Of a stretch of DNA of 64,000 nt, positions 21,504 to 33,552 are shown piece by piece. The translations under genes were made by a program, and so were the position numbers. Origin of the DNA: Rheum nobile (taxonomy: Eukaryota; Streptophyta; Magnoliopsida; Caryophyllales; Polygonaceae); the NCBI GenBank assembly GCA_027886185.1, contig WOAB01000157.1, positions 496,001 to 560,000 of the forward strand. The letters are read 5' to 3'. Positions within the stretch are counted from its first letter, which is position 1; the number at the start of each line of letters is the position of its first letter. The notes under the pieces are model-generated. The model was not told where the DNA came from and searched no databases. It saw only the letters and a program-made list of their open reading frames with translations.

Positions 21504-23144
21504 TTACCTCAAGACGTCGAATAACAAGTTGCTAGCATCTCCCTAGCGAACTCTTCATCAGTTCTCCATCCATCCTTATTCTCTGTCTCATCACAGAGCA
21601 ATCCAACCAGTTTAATTACACAAACTGCATAACCAACAGGCACAAATGGATCCATCCTTGCAGTGGAAGTGGTGTTTGATGAGGAAGATATGTCTATTAC
21701 AAACGTCACAAGAAGTTTGTCAATATAGCGAGCATTGATATATGATTGCACATTGTACAGACTATGATCGATCATCATACTACAGCAACTTTACCTTGTT
21801 ACTGAAGAAGACGCGGTCACTTGTGTATCGGTGTGCAGGATAAACCCAGGAGTTGCACAAGAAATGGACTCTGCCATGGCCTGGAACGTCTTGGAGAGTG
21901 AGGGTCTTGAGGTAGAACTCGCTGTGATGCTCATTGCGCATTATGAATGCCCCGGGGACTCCAAGCTCCTCATCCCAATCGAATGCAACTTGGAACGCAC
22001 ATTCGCCTGCTTTTAGTCCAGTGAGTTTGGTGAGCCAATCTTCCAAGTATGCACGCTTGCTCACTCTCCCTTTCATCCTGCTTTTAGCTGCAATTGTGTA
22101 TCAAATGTCAGATTAACGCCTGCACTGCAGCACTTCAATCAGAAGCCCGTAGCTAGATCATTATATATACAGTATACAACAATACAGACTGATCATTTGT
22201 TTTCACCTCATACATGCTCTACTCATTTATACAGTTATTAGATAACTTTCATTTTTTGAGGAGATTCAAACACATAATCTGAGTTTACAAGTCTCAATTA
22301 CGTGGGTAGAGTTGCAATTTCTTCTTCTTCTTAAATGCATGCATGTTGAGACTTCTGTTAGACTATTGACTTCTTGATTACAGGTCTAAAACATGCCATC
22401 TTCAATTCATTAGAAACCAAAAAACAAATTGTCATTTTCAATTATTTAAAAAGACTACAGGTTCGATTTGCAAGGTTATGGACCCACCGACACTGGTTCC
22501 AACCTCCCACTCTCAACCACACAGCTAAAGATATAATTATACAAATAAATTATTGTACCAAGATGCTGTTTTATACTATATGTGAATGTGACCCACTGGT
22601 CCATTTGTTAACAGCAGTCAAACAAAGCTCACACACCAAACAAGTGAAAGAAAGGAAAAACCATGGATGGATTGTTCAAGTGGATTTTTGCTCAGATCTC
22701 AATAGAGTAATTAGTTAACTATGAACTATATATCCAAACTCCAAAGTACTCCTCAGGATCATATCAATCGGAATTCCGTTAATTCAGGTACTTGAACATG
22801 ATTCAGCTAATATATGTAGTGAACTTAATTAAGATCATCATGATTCAGGAGAAGGCAAAGCTGAAGACATAGAGATGTAAATATACCAGCTGGATCAGCA
22901 GAAACCGAGCTGACGAGCTGAAGGGAGACCTTGTTTCCAACAAGTTCATGGAGGCGGTCATGGATCCCTGAGACGAAGTCGTTCAGCTCCAACGCATTCT
23001 TCTTCATCAACACCGCGACTCCATTGACCCGAGTCGTCTTCTTGGCGCTGCAACTCATCTCTAATTAATTCACCTCTTAATTGTATTTGGATGATCAAAG
23101 GGGAGGAGAGTTTGAGGGTGAGATAAAGGCCAGGAGACCAAACG

Positions 23145-23154
23145 CATATTTATA
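23145..23154 (-). promoter_or_regulatory. Likely TATA box of the lipoxygenase locus
   Basis: TATAAATATG on the minus strand lies about 90 bp upstream of the lipoxygenase start codon, a normal place for a plant core promoter. Confidence 0.5.
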
Positions 23155-23960
23155 CTACAATATATTTGATCAAGTATGTACGTACACACAAGTTGGACCT
23201 TTAGTTGTATTCTTGTGTTTGGCGGATTTTGAATCAACTAATACAATACGTAGTCTTTAATTTGTAGTTGTATTCAGTTTTTATTAGGGGCTTTTTCGCT
23301 CGGATTATTCAGACAAATCAACGAACCAAAGGTTTGTTTTTTTCTAGGAGATCATCATCTTCACCAACAGCTGGGAATAAACTATATATTAAGCACTTGG
23401 TAAGTAGACCAATCAAAATTAAACCTATTATTACTAAAGAACTCTACCTCACCTCATTTGATACAAAAATATATATTAGGTCATGATACAATCTTTTCAA
23501 TCTAAAAATATGACTACTTGAATTAAAATTAAACCACTCCAATTAATTTAGAACAGTAACAATCTATCTACCTAGCCAGTAATTAGTTCATTATATCCCC
23601 TCCCATCTAAAATAAATTTTGTTTTAGCCTATACACAATATTTAAAAAAGATATTAAATATACGTAAAGTCTTATATTTTTTCCGAATCTTATCATACAA
23701 TAAATAATCACTATTATTTTGAGCTTATAACATGAAAAATCAATAACAATTTTCACAATATTTAATTTAGATCGTAGACAGTACTAAAGAGTTCCAATTC
23801 CAATAAATATGACCTTAATTAAACAAAGTGAAGCGTCTATTAATTACCATAAAGTGTAATTTGATACTACCATTTGGTATGTGAACAATTTGATCTCAAT
23901 CTATTGAGGAGTGTGGTAACAGGCTTTTGTAAAGAGGGTGCTTGGGAACACGAGTTAATG

Positions 23961-23997
<37 letters not shown>

Positions 23998-24256
23998 TTT
24001 TTTGCAGGATTGAAAGATTCCTTGTCTTGGAACTTTTGAAGCAACTTGTAGCTCACTGCAAACGAAAAAGGTATTCTTCTATCTTCATCTAGTATGCACA
24101 TGTTCTTTTTTGGAATTTGCATCTCGAACAACATATAGTATAACTCAACGGGTTCCGATATTCTCATTCTCTTAACAAAATCTCACTTTAACACTATGGG
24201 TATATATGTAGGTGATTTTAGTACTATCGATTATTTAGTATGATCGGAGTTTGTTT
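23155..24256. other. AT-rich intergenic DNA
   Basis: No gene is recognised. A (TA)n run of about 15 units lies at 23966-23996. Short open frames here are unsupported. Confidence 0.5.
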
Positions 24257-24261
24257 AAGGT

Positions 24262-24350
24262 TTATAGGAGTTAGGTTAGCTCAACGCATGCTAGGAGGTG
24301 CGGGGTGCACACCCGTATGCGCGGACTCGAATCCATGGCTATCAATGTCA
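24262..24350 (+). repeat. tRNA-derived SINE-like head (possible)
   Basis: TTAGCTCAACGCATG resembles a pol III A box and GGACTCGAATCC, some 50 bp later, a B box, the spacing of a tRNA-like promoter. No 3' tail or target duplication was found, so this is tentative. Confidence 0.3.
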
Positions 24351-25000
24351 CACTTCGCAGATTAGCACGACGGTCCCGCCCCAAACGTATAAAACACTTA
24401 CATAGTGAAACGCACGGACCATGCGGTTTTCTGGCGCGAGATTTCGCTAACTCTGAAGAGTGCACAATCTAAATAGTGGTTCATGCATTTTGTGCACGGA
24501 CCATGCAATGCTCTCTGTATCGCGCTGTAGTCCGTGCACCCAAAGTGCACGGCCCGTGCAATGCTTATGACTTTTAGTTATAATTTGTGCGTTTTAATTC
24601 CAAAATTAATTCCAAGGAGTGCACGCGCGGTTCATGCGTTTTTACAGTTGGTCGGTTTGGCACAGTTTGAACCGATTTTAACAATCCCAAACGACATACA
24701 ACTGTTATGGTCGGTCTCTACCCTATATAAGGGCATGTTGGGTGTTGTTTTGGCCTCTTAAGAGATTCATCTCTTTTGTATTACGTTTACATCCTAAAAC
24801 CAAAAACTGTAGGTGTTGTCTTGTGTTATTGCCTTGAACGCTAGAGGTTCGTTTATTTTATCCCGGATCAGAATTCGTGTAACCTTAAGGCATGTCATGA
24901 GGGTCAAATTACTGATTTTGGGAAGTGCCTTGCATTCATTCGATATTCAAGTATCGACCGAAGTTTGATCATCAACAACACCCAATTTTACAACAATATG
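24351..25000 (+). repeat. LTR-like segment, limits unknown
   Basis: The segment has LTR-like order: an array of GTGCACGG(A/C)CC(A/G)TGCAA words at 24410-24560, TATATAAG at 24724-24731, then a transcript-leader-like stretch to about 25000. I could not find TG...CA ends with a target duplication, so it is a fragment or a very old solo LTR. Confidence 0.4.
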
Positions 25001-25029
25001 TAGGGTTCACTTCGGATGAGAGCTAAATG

Positions 25030-25310
25030 ACCAAGTATGAAATTGTTTGTTGTGGTTTCTTATTTCTTTTACGAAAAAATAAATGAGTTTGATTATGCGA
25101 AATGAATAAATTTTCTTACAAGTAGGAAACTTTTTGTTGTGATTTTTTATTTCTTTTATGAAAAATAAATTAGTTTGATTATGCAAAATGAATAATAAAT
25201 GACCAAGTAGGAAATTTTTTGTTGTGGCTTTTCATTTTTTTACGAAAAACTAAATGAGCTCGATTATGCGAAATGAATAAATTTTCTTACAAGTAGGAAT
25301 TTGGGTGCCA
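25030..25310 (+). repeat. Tandem repeat, about 88-bp unit, three copies
   Basis: Copies begin at CAAGTA(T/G)GAAA near 25032, 25120 and 25206. Each contains GATTATGC(G/A)AAATGAATAA. A partial fourth copy starts near 25298. Confidence 0.7.
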
Positions 25311-25582
25311 TAAATGGAATTTTGAATCCTTAATCTACTATATATCTACAAAACCAAAATCATTCTATGCCACATGGCACCCCCTATTAAGCCTACAACC
25401 TCCTTATGCCACATGACACACTCATATTCGTTCTGTCACTTGGCGTTTTCTTAATTTTTTCCTTTTAATTTTTTCAAAATTCAATATAAGATATCCTATT
25501 TCCAAAATTTAATACTTTATATATTTATTTCCAATTCTAAGCCTTAGGGAAATCTTTATGATTTGAATGTATATGATTTATT
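25311..25582. other. AT-rich DNA, possible Helitron end
   Basis: TCTACTATATATCTACAAAA at about 25331, followed by CCACATGGCA, resembles the 5' ends of plant Helitrons. No CTRR end with hairpin was matched, so the assignment is tentative. Confidence 0.25.
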
Positions 25583-25886
25583 ATATAAACAACAACAACA
25601 ACAATCAACCCAATATAATCTCACCGAGGCAGGGTCTGGGGGGTCCGGATGTACGCATCCATACCCCGAAATAAATTCGAGAGGATGTTTCCCGAGAGAC
25701 CTAAAAGAGGCTGACACAAAAATCAGAACAATCTTAAAAGCAAAAACAAAAGTAAGATAGCTGCAAAAAAGTCCATCCTCCTGACTATCGCTCATCTACC
25801 CTAATCGTTTCCATCCAAAGGTTCATATTCTGAGCCATGTCTTCTGTTAGTGTCAGGTGGGTCAGATCTTGCTTAAACACCTCTTT

Positions 25887-26069
25887 TCAACTCTTTTTCG
25901 GTCGACCTCTACCTCGACGAAGCTCGCCGAATACTAGCCCTTCACACCTACAAACTGGTGCATCAGGTTGCCTCCTCTGCACATGCCCAAACCAACGGAG
26001 TCTAGATTCACGCAACTTGTCTCTAACATTCACCGCTCCAACCTTCTCTCTAATGACTTCATTCCGGAC
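25887..26069 (-). pseudogene. RTE LINE C-terminal part
   Basis: The minus frame reads VRNEVIREKVGAVNVRDKLR then RLRWFGHVQRR and RGRGRPKKS, the typical end of RTE-clade ORF2. It is the downstream half of the protein interrupted by the copia insertion. Confidence 0.8.
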
Positions 26070-26981
26070 TGTTGAATTCTTTAGGTTTTGATAGTAACAA
26101 ACATTCAACTAATCTGGTAACTAAGTGTTTCAGGAACAAGACAGTTGTCACAGGGAACCATTGCAACAAAGGATTGCAGAGGGAACAAAGCATTCTCCAC
26201 ATGCTTTGTTACCTCTCAAGGAACATCAAAGACGAACAACGCTCAAACTGCGAATGGAAGGAAGATATCCAGCGTGAAGATTATGGAAACAATCATGGAA
26301 GATCACGCGGTCAAGGATAAGAGATTTCGGCTGGAAGGATCTCGCCGAAGAGAAGATGTGGAGAGAGAAATCCGAATGCTTTATCTTAGGAAATCTTTCC
26401 TAAGATAAGATATTTGGAGAGAGAAGATTATTATCTTCAGCCGATTATATTATCTTTGGAATTCTTACCTTAGATAATGTAAACGGTTAAGATATTATTC
26501 TTCCAAACAATTTTAGATCTTCTTGTTACCAAGTTTAGAAAGATTTTATCTTGTTACGATTAGGGCTTAGTCGAGTTATATTTATAGGAGTGTGGATTCA
26601 TTTCTATGTAAGCTTCGACGACGACGAACTGAGAGTATTAGAGAAGAAAATGAGAGTGAAGTTGTTTGTGAGTCTTAGAGGGTTGAGTTCGTATTCACCG
26701 TTGTAGAAGAGAGTTTCAAATCTAGCTAGGAAGTCTAGGGTTTGGAGTCCATGCTACAAGTGTAATCGAACAAGAAATCAATAAGACAAGTAGACGCTTC
26801 AAAATCCTCTCAAGCGAGAAGCTTGAAGGTAGTGGTTTTTCTTTGATTAGCTAGTTGGCTAATTAGGGTTTCCACTATACATCGTGAGTTCGTTCCTTAT
26901 CTTTCTTGCTATATTATTCCGCTGCACCTTCTGTGGAAACAAAGCTTTTGTTCCCTCAGACGTAACTCTAACGATCCAACA
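26070..26981 (+). repeat. 5' LTR of copia element
   Basis: It starts TGTTGAATTC and ends GATCCAACA. Near-identical to 32637-33547. Confidence 0.92.
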
Positions 26982-26983
26982 AT

Positions 26984-26995
26984 TGGTATCAGAGC
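26984..26995 (+). other. Primer binding site, tRNA-iMet
   Basis: TGGTATCAGAGC, two bases after the LTR end, is the standard plant initiator-Met primer site. Confidence 0.9.
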
Positions 26996-27037
26996 CCGGT
27001 GCTCTAGATTGTTTTCGTTATAGACTTTGCAGGAAAG

Positions 27038-27682
27038 ATGTCGTCAAGCAATGCCATTGGAGACTCATTCTGGAAGCCTTCGATTCTGAATGCTAGAGAA
27101 TATGATTGGTGGGTGGAACAAATCGAGTCCCACATTTGTTCCCTCAATGGACAGATATGGAGAATCATTGAAGTTGGCCCTATAACTATTCTGAATGATA
27201 AAGATGCTACGAAGCCGAAGCCAAGGGTTGACTACATTGATGATGACTGGAAGAAGCTGGAGAAGAACATCAGAGCTAAGAAGATCCATCACATGGCTCT
27301 TCTCCCCACGGATCTCAAGAAAATCATCAAGTACAAAACCGCCAAGGAGATCTGGGATGCTCTAAAACGTCTCCATCATGGAAATGAAGATGTTAAGAAA
27401 AATAGAATCCTTTCCTTGATGAAGGAGTACGATCAAATTTCTCAAGGAAAGGGTGAGCACATTCAAGAGTTCTATTCCAGGTTCCAGGGAATAGTAGGAC
27501 AACTGGAGTTTCTTGACGAAGAGATGCCAGACTGGAAGCTCACTCACCACTTCATGCAAGGTCTCAACTCTCAGTGGGATGCGATTGCTCTCGCTCTCTA
27601 CTCCCAGACTGATTTCAAGTCTCTCACCATGGAATAAGTTGTTGCCAAGCTTGAAAGCAACGTCTCTGTATACAACCACAAG
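27038..27682 (+). pseudogene. Copia gag
   Basis: The frame from ATG 27038 (MSSSNAIGDSFWKPSILNAR) gives a UBN2-type gag: WDALKRLHHGNEDVKKNRIL, EYDQISQGKGEHIQEFYSRF and LTHHFMQGLNSQWDAIALAL. A TAA at 27635-27637 stops it. The same frame goes on at once (VVAKLESNVSVYNHK) into the pol frame, so this is one gag-pol reading frame with a nonsense codon rather than a separate gene. Confidence 0.85.
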
Positions 27683-30600
27683 ATGAACAAGAAAGGAGAT
27701 GAGAAGGCCAAAAGCATTGCCTTGAAGGTTGAACGTGCCTTTGATTTGTCTCAAATTGAAGAAGAAGACGAGGACGGTGATAAAGATGTTGCTCTCATCA
27801 CCAGAGCTATGAAGAAAATATGGTCGCAAAACAAGGGCACTCCCAGTTCCTCTAAAGGGAACAAAGACATGAGGGATGTCGTTTGTTACCACTGTCAAAA
27901 CAAAGGGCATTTTGCCAAAAACTACTTCAAGAAGAAGGCATGTCTTCCTCAGGTTCGTGAAGGGGAACAAGCAATGATTGCTATATGGGGTGATTCCAAC
28001 TCAGATGATGAAGAATCATCTCATTCAAGGGACGTCTGTTTGATGAGCATAAATGACCACAATGAACTAGAAGGGTATCTTCAGGGATCTGAGGATGAAG
28101 CAAGGAAAGGCTCTTGGTATCTTGACAGTGCTTGCTCAAGCCACATGACAGGGAACAAAGGATGGTTCACCTCTCTTCAGCAGGCCTCCGGAGGTTCAAT
28201 AACCTTTGGAAACAAGAGTAAGGGAGAAGTCTGTGGTATCGATAAGGTAAGGCTTTCTAATCATATTACTGTGAACAATGTGACACTTGTAAATAATCTC
28301 AAATTTGATCTTTTTAGTGTGGCTCAACTATGTCAAAATAAGAAAAATAGGATAGTCTTTACTACTAATGATTGTCATGTTGAGTGTATAAGTACAGGGA
28401 AAGTCCTACTCAAAGGAATTTGCGATAATAATGTCTACAAGGTTGACCCTGCTTTCATCCCCGAGAAGGAACTATGTCTGTCGTCCATTGCTGGGACAAC
28501 AGATCTGTGGCATAAACGGTTCGGTCATGCAAGCCTTCAACTCCTCTCAAAACTTCATAGACAAGAACTGGTGAACGGTATTCCTAAGATCAAAGCAACA
28601 AGAAATGAAGTTTGTGAGGTCTGCACCAAAGGTAAACAAGTTAGATCATCCTTCAAGTCAAAGAAGGAGGTAAGCACTTCTCGTCCTCTAGAACTAATCC
28701 ACATGGATCTTTGTGGGCCAATACGCACAAAGAGTCGTGGAGGAAACGCCTATGTCTTTGTTATTGTCGATGACTATTCCAAGTACACATGGACCATCTT
28801 TCTGTCATCAAAGGATGAAGTGTTCATTGAATTCGAATCTTGGCTCAAGTCAGTTGAAAGGAGTGTAGGACAACCTGTGGGGTCCATCCGAACCGATCAT
28901 GGGACAGAATTTGAGAACTCTAGGTTTTTATCCCTCTGCAGGAACAAAGGCATTAATCACAATTTCTCATCTCCAAGGACACCTCAACAAAACGGTGTTG
29001 TGGAAAGGAAGAACAAAACCCTAGAAGACATGATGCGCACCCTCCTTATTGCAAGTGGTCTTCCTATGAGCTTCTGGGTTGAAGCCTTGAACTCTGCCTG
29101 CTATGTTCTGAACATGGCAACCATTTGTCCTCTCTTGAACAAGACTGCCTATGAACTCCTAAGGGGAAGAAAGCCCACCGTGTCTCATTTGCGCGCGTTC
29201 GGCTGCAAGTGTTTTATCCACAATAATGGGAAGGATTCTCTTGGGAAGTTTGATCCCAAAAGTGATGAAGGGACCTTTGTAGGATATTCTCTTCATAGCA
29301 AAGCCTACAAAGTATTCAACAAGAGAACTCGAAAGGTAGAAGAAAGCATTCATGTCATTTTCGATGAATCTGTTATGGCTGGTAACAATGTGCAGGAACA
29401 ATCCGCTAGTGTTCTCTTAAACATTGGCTCGTCTGAAGATGATCGCTTTCAGCTTGTGGAAAACGGTGTCGAAGATGGGGTCCCGCAAAATCAAGAAACT
29501 CCTGATGACCCATCAACACCAAGAACCCCCAACTCCGCCAACTCTGTTGGGACAGATGAAGGTGGTCAATCATCTGAATCTTCTCAGGTTCCTCAGGGGG
29601 AACAGAGCCCCAGTCCTGACTCAGTGGAATCCTCTGAGGAAAGTCCAGCTACTGAAGAAAACAATGAAGAGGGTCATGATGCTGTAGGAAATGGTGGTGA
29701 AAGCTCTACTGCTTGTAACACTGACTCCGAGGAGTTTGACATCAACAATCTACAAATCAGAAACTACCAGCAGAAGTGGGCTCATCCCGTCCATCAAATC
29801 TTTACAGATTATAGAAAGGGAACTCCTCACAGCACTCGCTCTTCGTTACATAATTTTTGTGCTTTCAATGCTTTTCTCTCTCTGCAAGAACCTAAAACTG
29901 TAGGAGAAGCATTGAAGGATCCCGACTGGATTAATTCCATGCAAGAAGAACTCCATCAGTTCGAAAGGAACAAGGTTTGGCGGTTGGTTCCTCAACCACG
30001 GAACATGACAGTGATAGGAACAAAATGGGTGTTCAGAAACAAGCTGGATGATCAAGGTCAGGTCATAAGGAAAAAAGCAAGACTGGTGGCAAAAGGTTAC
30101 AACCAACAGGAATGAATCGACTATGACGAGACATTTTCTCCTGTTGCCAGGTTAGAAGCCATAAGACTATTAATTGCCTACTCCTCGTTCCACGGCTTCA
30201 AACTGTAACAAATTGATGTCAAAATTTCCTTCCTGAATGGAGTTCTCAAGGAGGAAGTCTATGTGGAGCAAACACCTGGTTTTGAGGACGCTTCCCAACC
30301 TGACCATGTCTATGTTCTTGACAAAGCGTTGTACGGTCTCAAACAAGCTCCGAGGGCCTGGTACAAAAGGCTCTCACAGTTCCTTCTGGCTCATGGATAT
30401 TTTCGTGGAAAGGTCGACAAGACTTTGTTCCTTCTGAAGAAGGGAAAGCACATTCTGGTTGTGCAAGTCTACGTGGATGATATCATCTTCGGTTCTACAG
30501 ATGATAAAATGGTTCAAAAATTCTCAAAACTGATGGCCAGTGAATTCGAGATGAGCATGGTTGGGGAACTCAAGTTCTTCTTGGGTCTTCAAGTCTCTCA

Positions 30601-31414
30601 AGGAGATGAGGGAACAAAAGTGCATCAGCAGAAGTACTTCAGGGAATGTATCAAGAAGTTCGGAATGTCTGATGCAAAGCCCTTCACAACTCCTATCTCT
30701 CCAAACAACCCAATGGGAAAGGACGAACATGAACAAGGAGTTGATCCATCTTTCTATCGAGGAATCATAGGTTCACTTCTCTATCTCACTGCAAGTAGAC
30801 ATGATATTATGTATAGTGTGTGTCTATGTGCTCGCTTTCAGGATGATCCCAAAGAGACACACCTCAAAGCAGTGAAGAGGATTCTGAGATACTTGAAGGG
30901 AACAAATGATCTATGTCTGTGGTATCCAAGGGGTGGAAACTTGGATCTAGTTGGATACACAGATGCGGACTTCGCAGGGAACAAAGTGGATAGAAATTCC
31001 ACATCTGGAATGGCTCAGTTCCTTGGGCCATGCTTGGTCTCTTGGGGGTCAAAGAAGCAGAACTCAATTGCCCTATCCACTGCAGAAGCTAAATACATAG
31101 CCGCCGCCGCTTGCTGTACTCAACTCCTATGGCTCAAACAACAACTCAATGACTATGGTATTCTTCTTGACTCTATTCCCATTCTCTATGACAATACTAG
31201 TGCCATAAATATCTCCAAGAATCCTGTGCAACACTCATGTACCAAGCACATCGAGATAAGACATCACTTTTTACGTGACTGTGTGGAGAAAGGGTTGGTG
31301 TCCATGAACTTCTGTGGAACCAAGAATCAGATCGCTGACATCTTCACCAAGGCACTAAACAGGGAACCCTTTGAACAGTTCCGTATGGAACTAGGTATGA
31401 TTTCTCTAAACTGA
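27683..31414 (+). pseudogene. Copia pol (zinc knuckle, PR, INT, RT, RNase H)
   Basis: It continues the gag frame. Zinc knuckle CYHCQNKGHFAKNY near 27888 has Tyr where the last Cys should be. Protease WYLDSACSSHMTG near 28115. Integrase zinc finger LWHKRFGHAS...CEVCTKGK near 28507-28635; core acidic residues in HMDLCGPI, RTDHGTEFEN and GVVERKN; C-terminal FVGYSLHSKAYKVFN. A Ser/Glu-rich linker spans 29400-29740. RT starts WVFRNKLDDQGQVIRKKARL and carries LYGLKQAPRAWY and YVDD (near 30472). RNase H has YTDADFAGNK, STAEAKYIAAA and TKHIEIRHHFLRD. Stops: TGA 30113-30115 and TAA 30206-30208. No frameshift was seen. Confidence 0.92.
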
Positions 31415-32636
31415 CTGTCTATACGTTAAGTTCCCTCGATGATTGGCTAAATTATATGGTAAAGTGTGAATGCTTAATCATCATGTCTTGATTGGTGATC
31501 ATTCTCTTAATCATTAATTGAACAACCTGTGTAGACTCATGCTAATATTTCACTTATGTGCACATTTCATGCATGATCATCTATGCTATCACTATAATAT
31601 ATGAGACATCTTTCTTTTGGCCCAAAAGAGTCAACTTGATGCTTTGATCCTTCATTACAAACCCCACATGATTGTTGACTCTACAGCTTACCCTAAGCCA
31701 TCATGCTTGATGCTTCCTATGAGCCCCTCTAATCATCCACATCTGGGAGCCTCTCATTCATGATTAAACACTGAAACAATTCTCGTATATTTTTCGTGTG
31801 ATGTTCTTTATGCCCTCTCTGGTAACAATACCCCCGCATCTCACTCTTCAAAATTCTCTGGGAAGTCGAGAAAACGAATTGCCGCCTCTGTGGCTTGGAG
31901 TTGGCACCGGACCAGTGTGGTGCGTCATGATTGCATGCAACTGCTTGGGAAGTATTGAAGTATTGGTTGTGGCGATTGAGACTTTTGGAGAATCCTCTGG
32001 ATTGGGTAAAAAAAAAACATAAAAAAAAACTGAAGTTGCGAACTCTGGGGAACAAAAAGGGGATCCAGATATGTGGTAGGAACCAAGAAGGACGTCTGAC
32101 ACTCGCCTACACTGGAGGAACAACAAAGACATTCTATGAGGGGTGTGCATACTCATCATTTCTGAGGTACTCTTCATTACTGGTATCAGTGGCGCCCGAT
32201 TCGTCTTTCTCTGCTTTCCAAACCCATCTCTTGTTCCCAACACATCTATCTCCTTACCGCTTTGTTTTTCCTTGTCTCTGTTTCACATGGTTGTCTTGAT
32301 TGGCATGTTCATCATTTGTGATATCTGCGCACATCTAGTGTTGTCTTTTGCACATGGTCTATGTTTGTGTGCTTCACTCTAATGCAAAAGGGGTTGTTTT
32401 GCTTATCTTGTTGTGCTCATTTTCCTTTCGCTCTTTACTTATGTTTTTGATGATGCCAAAAGGGGGAAAATGACTGGTAGCCTTAGTTGAGGGAGAACTA
32501 ATCTGGTTTCATATGTTGCTAGACTGAGGGGGAACTATTATGCCTAAGTGTGGAAAACTTTCTCTTCACAACTGTTTTTATCTCATGTGTATGTTTTATT
32601 GTCAAGGATATTTGTCACCATCAAAAAGGGGGAATT
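31415..32636 (+). other. Copia 3' non-coding region with purine tracts
   Basis: About 1.2 kb without long conserved frames. Purine tracts occur at 32458-32470 (AAAAGGGGGAAAA), near 32526 (GAGGGGGAAC) and at 32623-32636 directly before the 3' LTR. The last is the working polypurine tract by position. Confidence 0.75.
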
Positions 32637-33547
32637 TGTTGAATTCCTTAGGTTTTGATAGTAACAAACATTCAACTAATCTGGTAACTAAGTATTTTAG
32701 GAACAAGACAGTTGTCATATGGAACCATTGCAGCAAAGGATTGCAGAGGGAACAAAGCGTTCTCCACATGCTTTGTTACCTCTCAAGGAACATCAAAGAC
32801 GAACAACGCTCAAGCTGTGAATGGAAGGAAGATATCCAGCGTGAAGATTATGGAAACAATCATGGAAGATCACGCGGTCAAGGATAAGAGATTTCGGCTG
32901 GAAGGATCTCGCCGAAGAGAAGATGTGGAGAGAGAAATCCGAATGCTTTATCTTAGGAAATGTTTCCTAAGATAAGATAATTGGAGAGATAAGATTATTA
33001 TCTTCAGCCGATTATATTATCTTTGGAATTCTTTCCTTAGATAATGTAAGCGGTTAAGATATTATTCTTCCAAACAATTTTAGATCTTCTTGTTACCAAG
33101 TTTACAAAGATTTTATCTTGTTACGATTAGGGCTTAGTTGAGTTGTATTTATAGGAGTGTGGATTCATTTCTATGTAAGCTTCGACGACGATGAACTGAG
33201 AGTATTAGAGAAGAAAAGGAGAGTGAAGTTGTTTGTGAGTCTTAGAGGGTTGAGTTCGTATTCACCGTTGTAGAAGAGAGTTTCAAATCTAGCTAGAAAG
33301 TCTAGGGTTTAGAGTCCATGCTACAAGTGTAATCGAACAAGAAATCAATAAGACAAGTAGACGCTTCAAAATCCTCTCAAGCGAGAAGCTTGAAAGTAGT
33401 GGTTTTTTTTTATTAGCTAGTTGGCTAATTAGGGTTTCCACTATATATCGTGAGTTCGTTCCTTATCTTTCTTGCTATATTATTCCGCTGCACCTTCTGT
33501 GGGAACAAAGCTTTTGTTCCCTCAGACGTAACTCTAACGATCCAACA
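32637..33547 (+). repeat. 3' LTR of copia element
   Basis: It starts TGTTGAATTC and ends GATCCAACA, followed by the CGGAC duplication. Confidence 0.92.
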
Positions 33548-33552
33548 CGGAC

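Larger units (their letters stand above)
19681..23058 (-). pseudogene. LOX1-like: Linoleate 9S-lipoxygenase pseudogene
   Basis: Minus-strand exons that I can place: 23058-22887 (start codon, PLAT domain start), 22087-21795 (PLAT to TSDRVFFSNK), 21582-21508, 21400-21293, 21173-20866, 20790-20527, 20437-19681 (ends GIPNSVSI and stop). All have GT-AG borders. A working enzyme oxygenates C18 fatty acids in the cytosol. Iron ligands are all present: HX4HX4HX17HX8H in the 20866/20790 exons, His and Asn in ASALHASVNFGQ, and the terminal Ile. However, about 200 residues between VFFSNK and GWRTDEEF are absent (only 212 bp separate those exons), an 11-bp loss after AREMLA shifts frame, and about 4 extra bp after LDHHDA shift it again. 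Hence a pseudogene, unless the assembly is wrong. Non-plastid 9-LOX type: no transit peptide. Confidence 0.9.
26070..33547 (+). mobile_element. Complete copia LTR retrotransposon (Sirevirus-like)
   Basis: 7,478 bp, with perfect CGGAC target duplications at 26065-26069 and 33548-33552. LTRs of 912 and 911 bp differ at a few dozen positions by eye (about 3%), so the insertion is fairly young. The tRNA-iMet primer site follows the 5' LTR. Gag and pol are in one frame broken by three stops. A long untranslated stretch with several purine tracts of the AAAAGGGGG type precedes the 3' LTR. Those repeated tracts and the long 3' region fit the Sirevirus lineage (inference). Order protease-integrase-RT-RNase H is that of Ty1/copia. 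Confidence 0.92.

Noticed and set aside
20466..23996. (TA)n runs as promoters
   Set aside because: They are long dinucleotide microsatellites in introns or intergenic DNA without core-promoter context.
24262..24350. tRNA gene
   Set aside because: A- and B-box-like words exist, but no cloverleaf with paired acceptor stem could be drawn; at most a SINE head.
25030..25310. CRISPR-like regular repeats
   Set aside because: Units are contiguous with no unique spacers, and this is a plant nuclear sequence; it is an ordinary tandem repeat.
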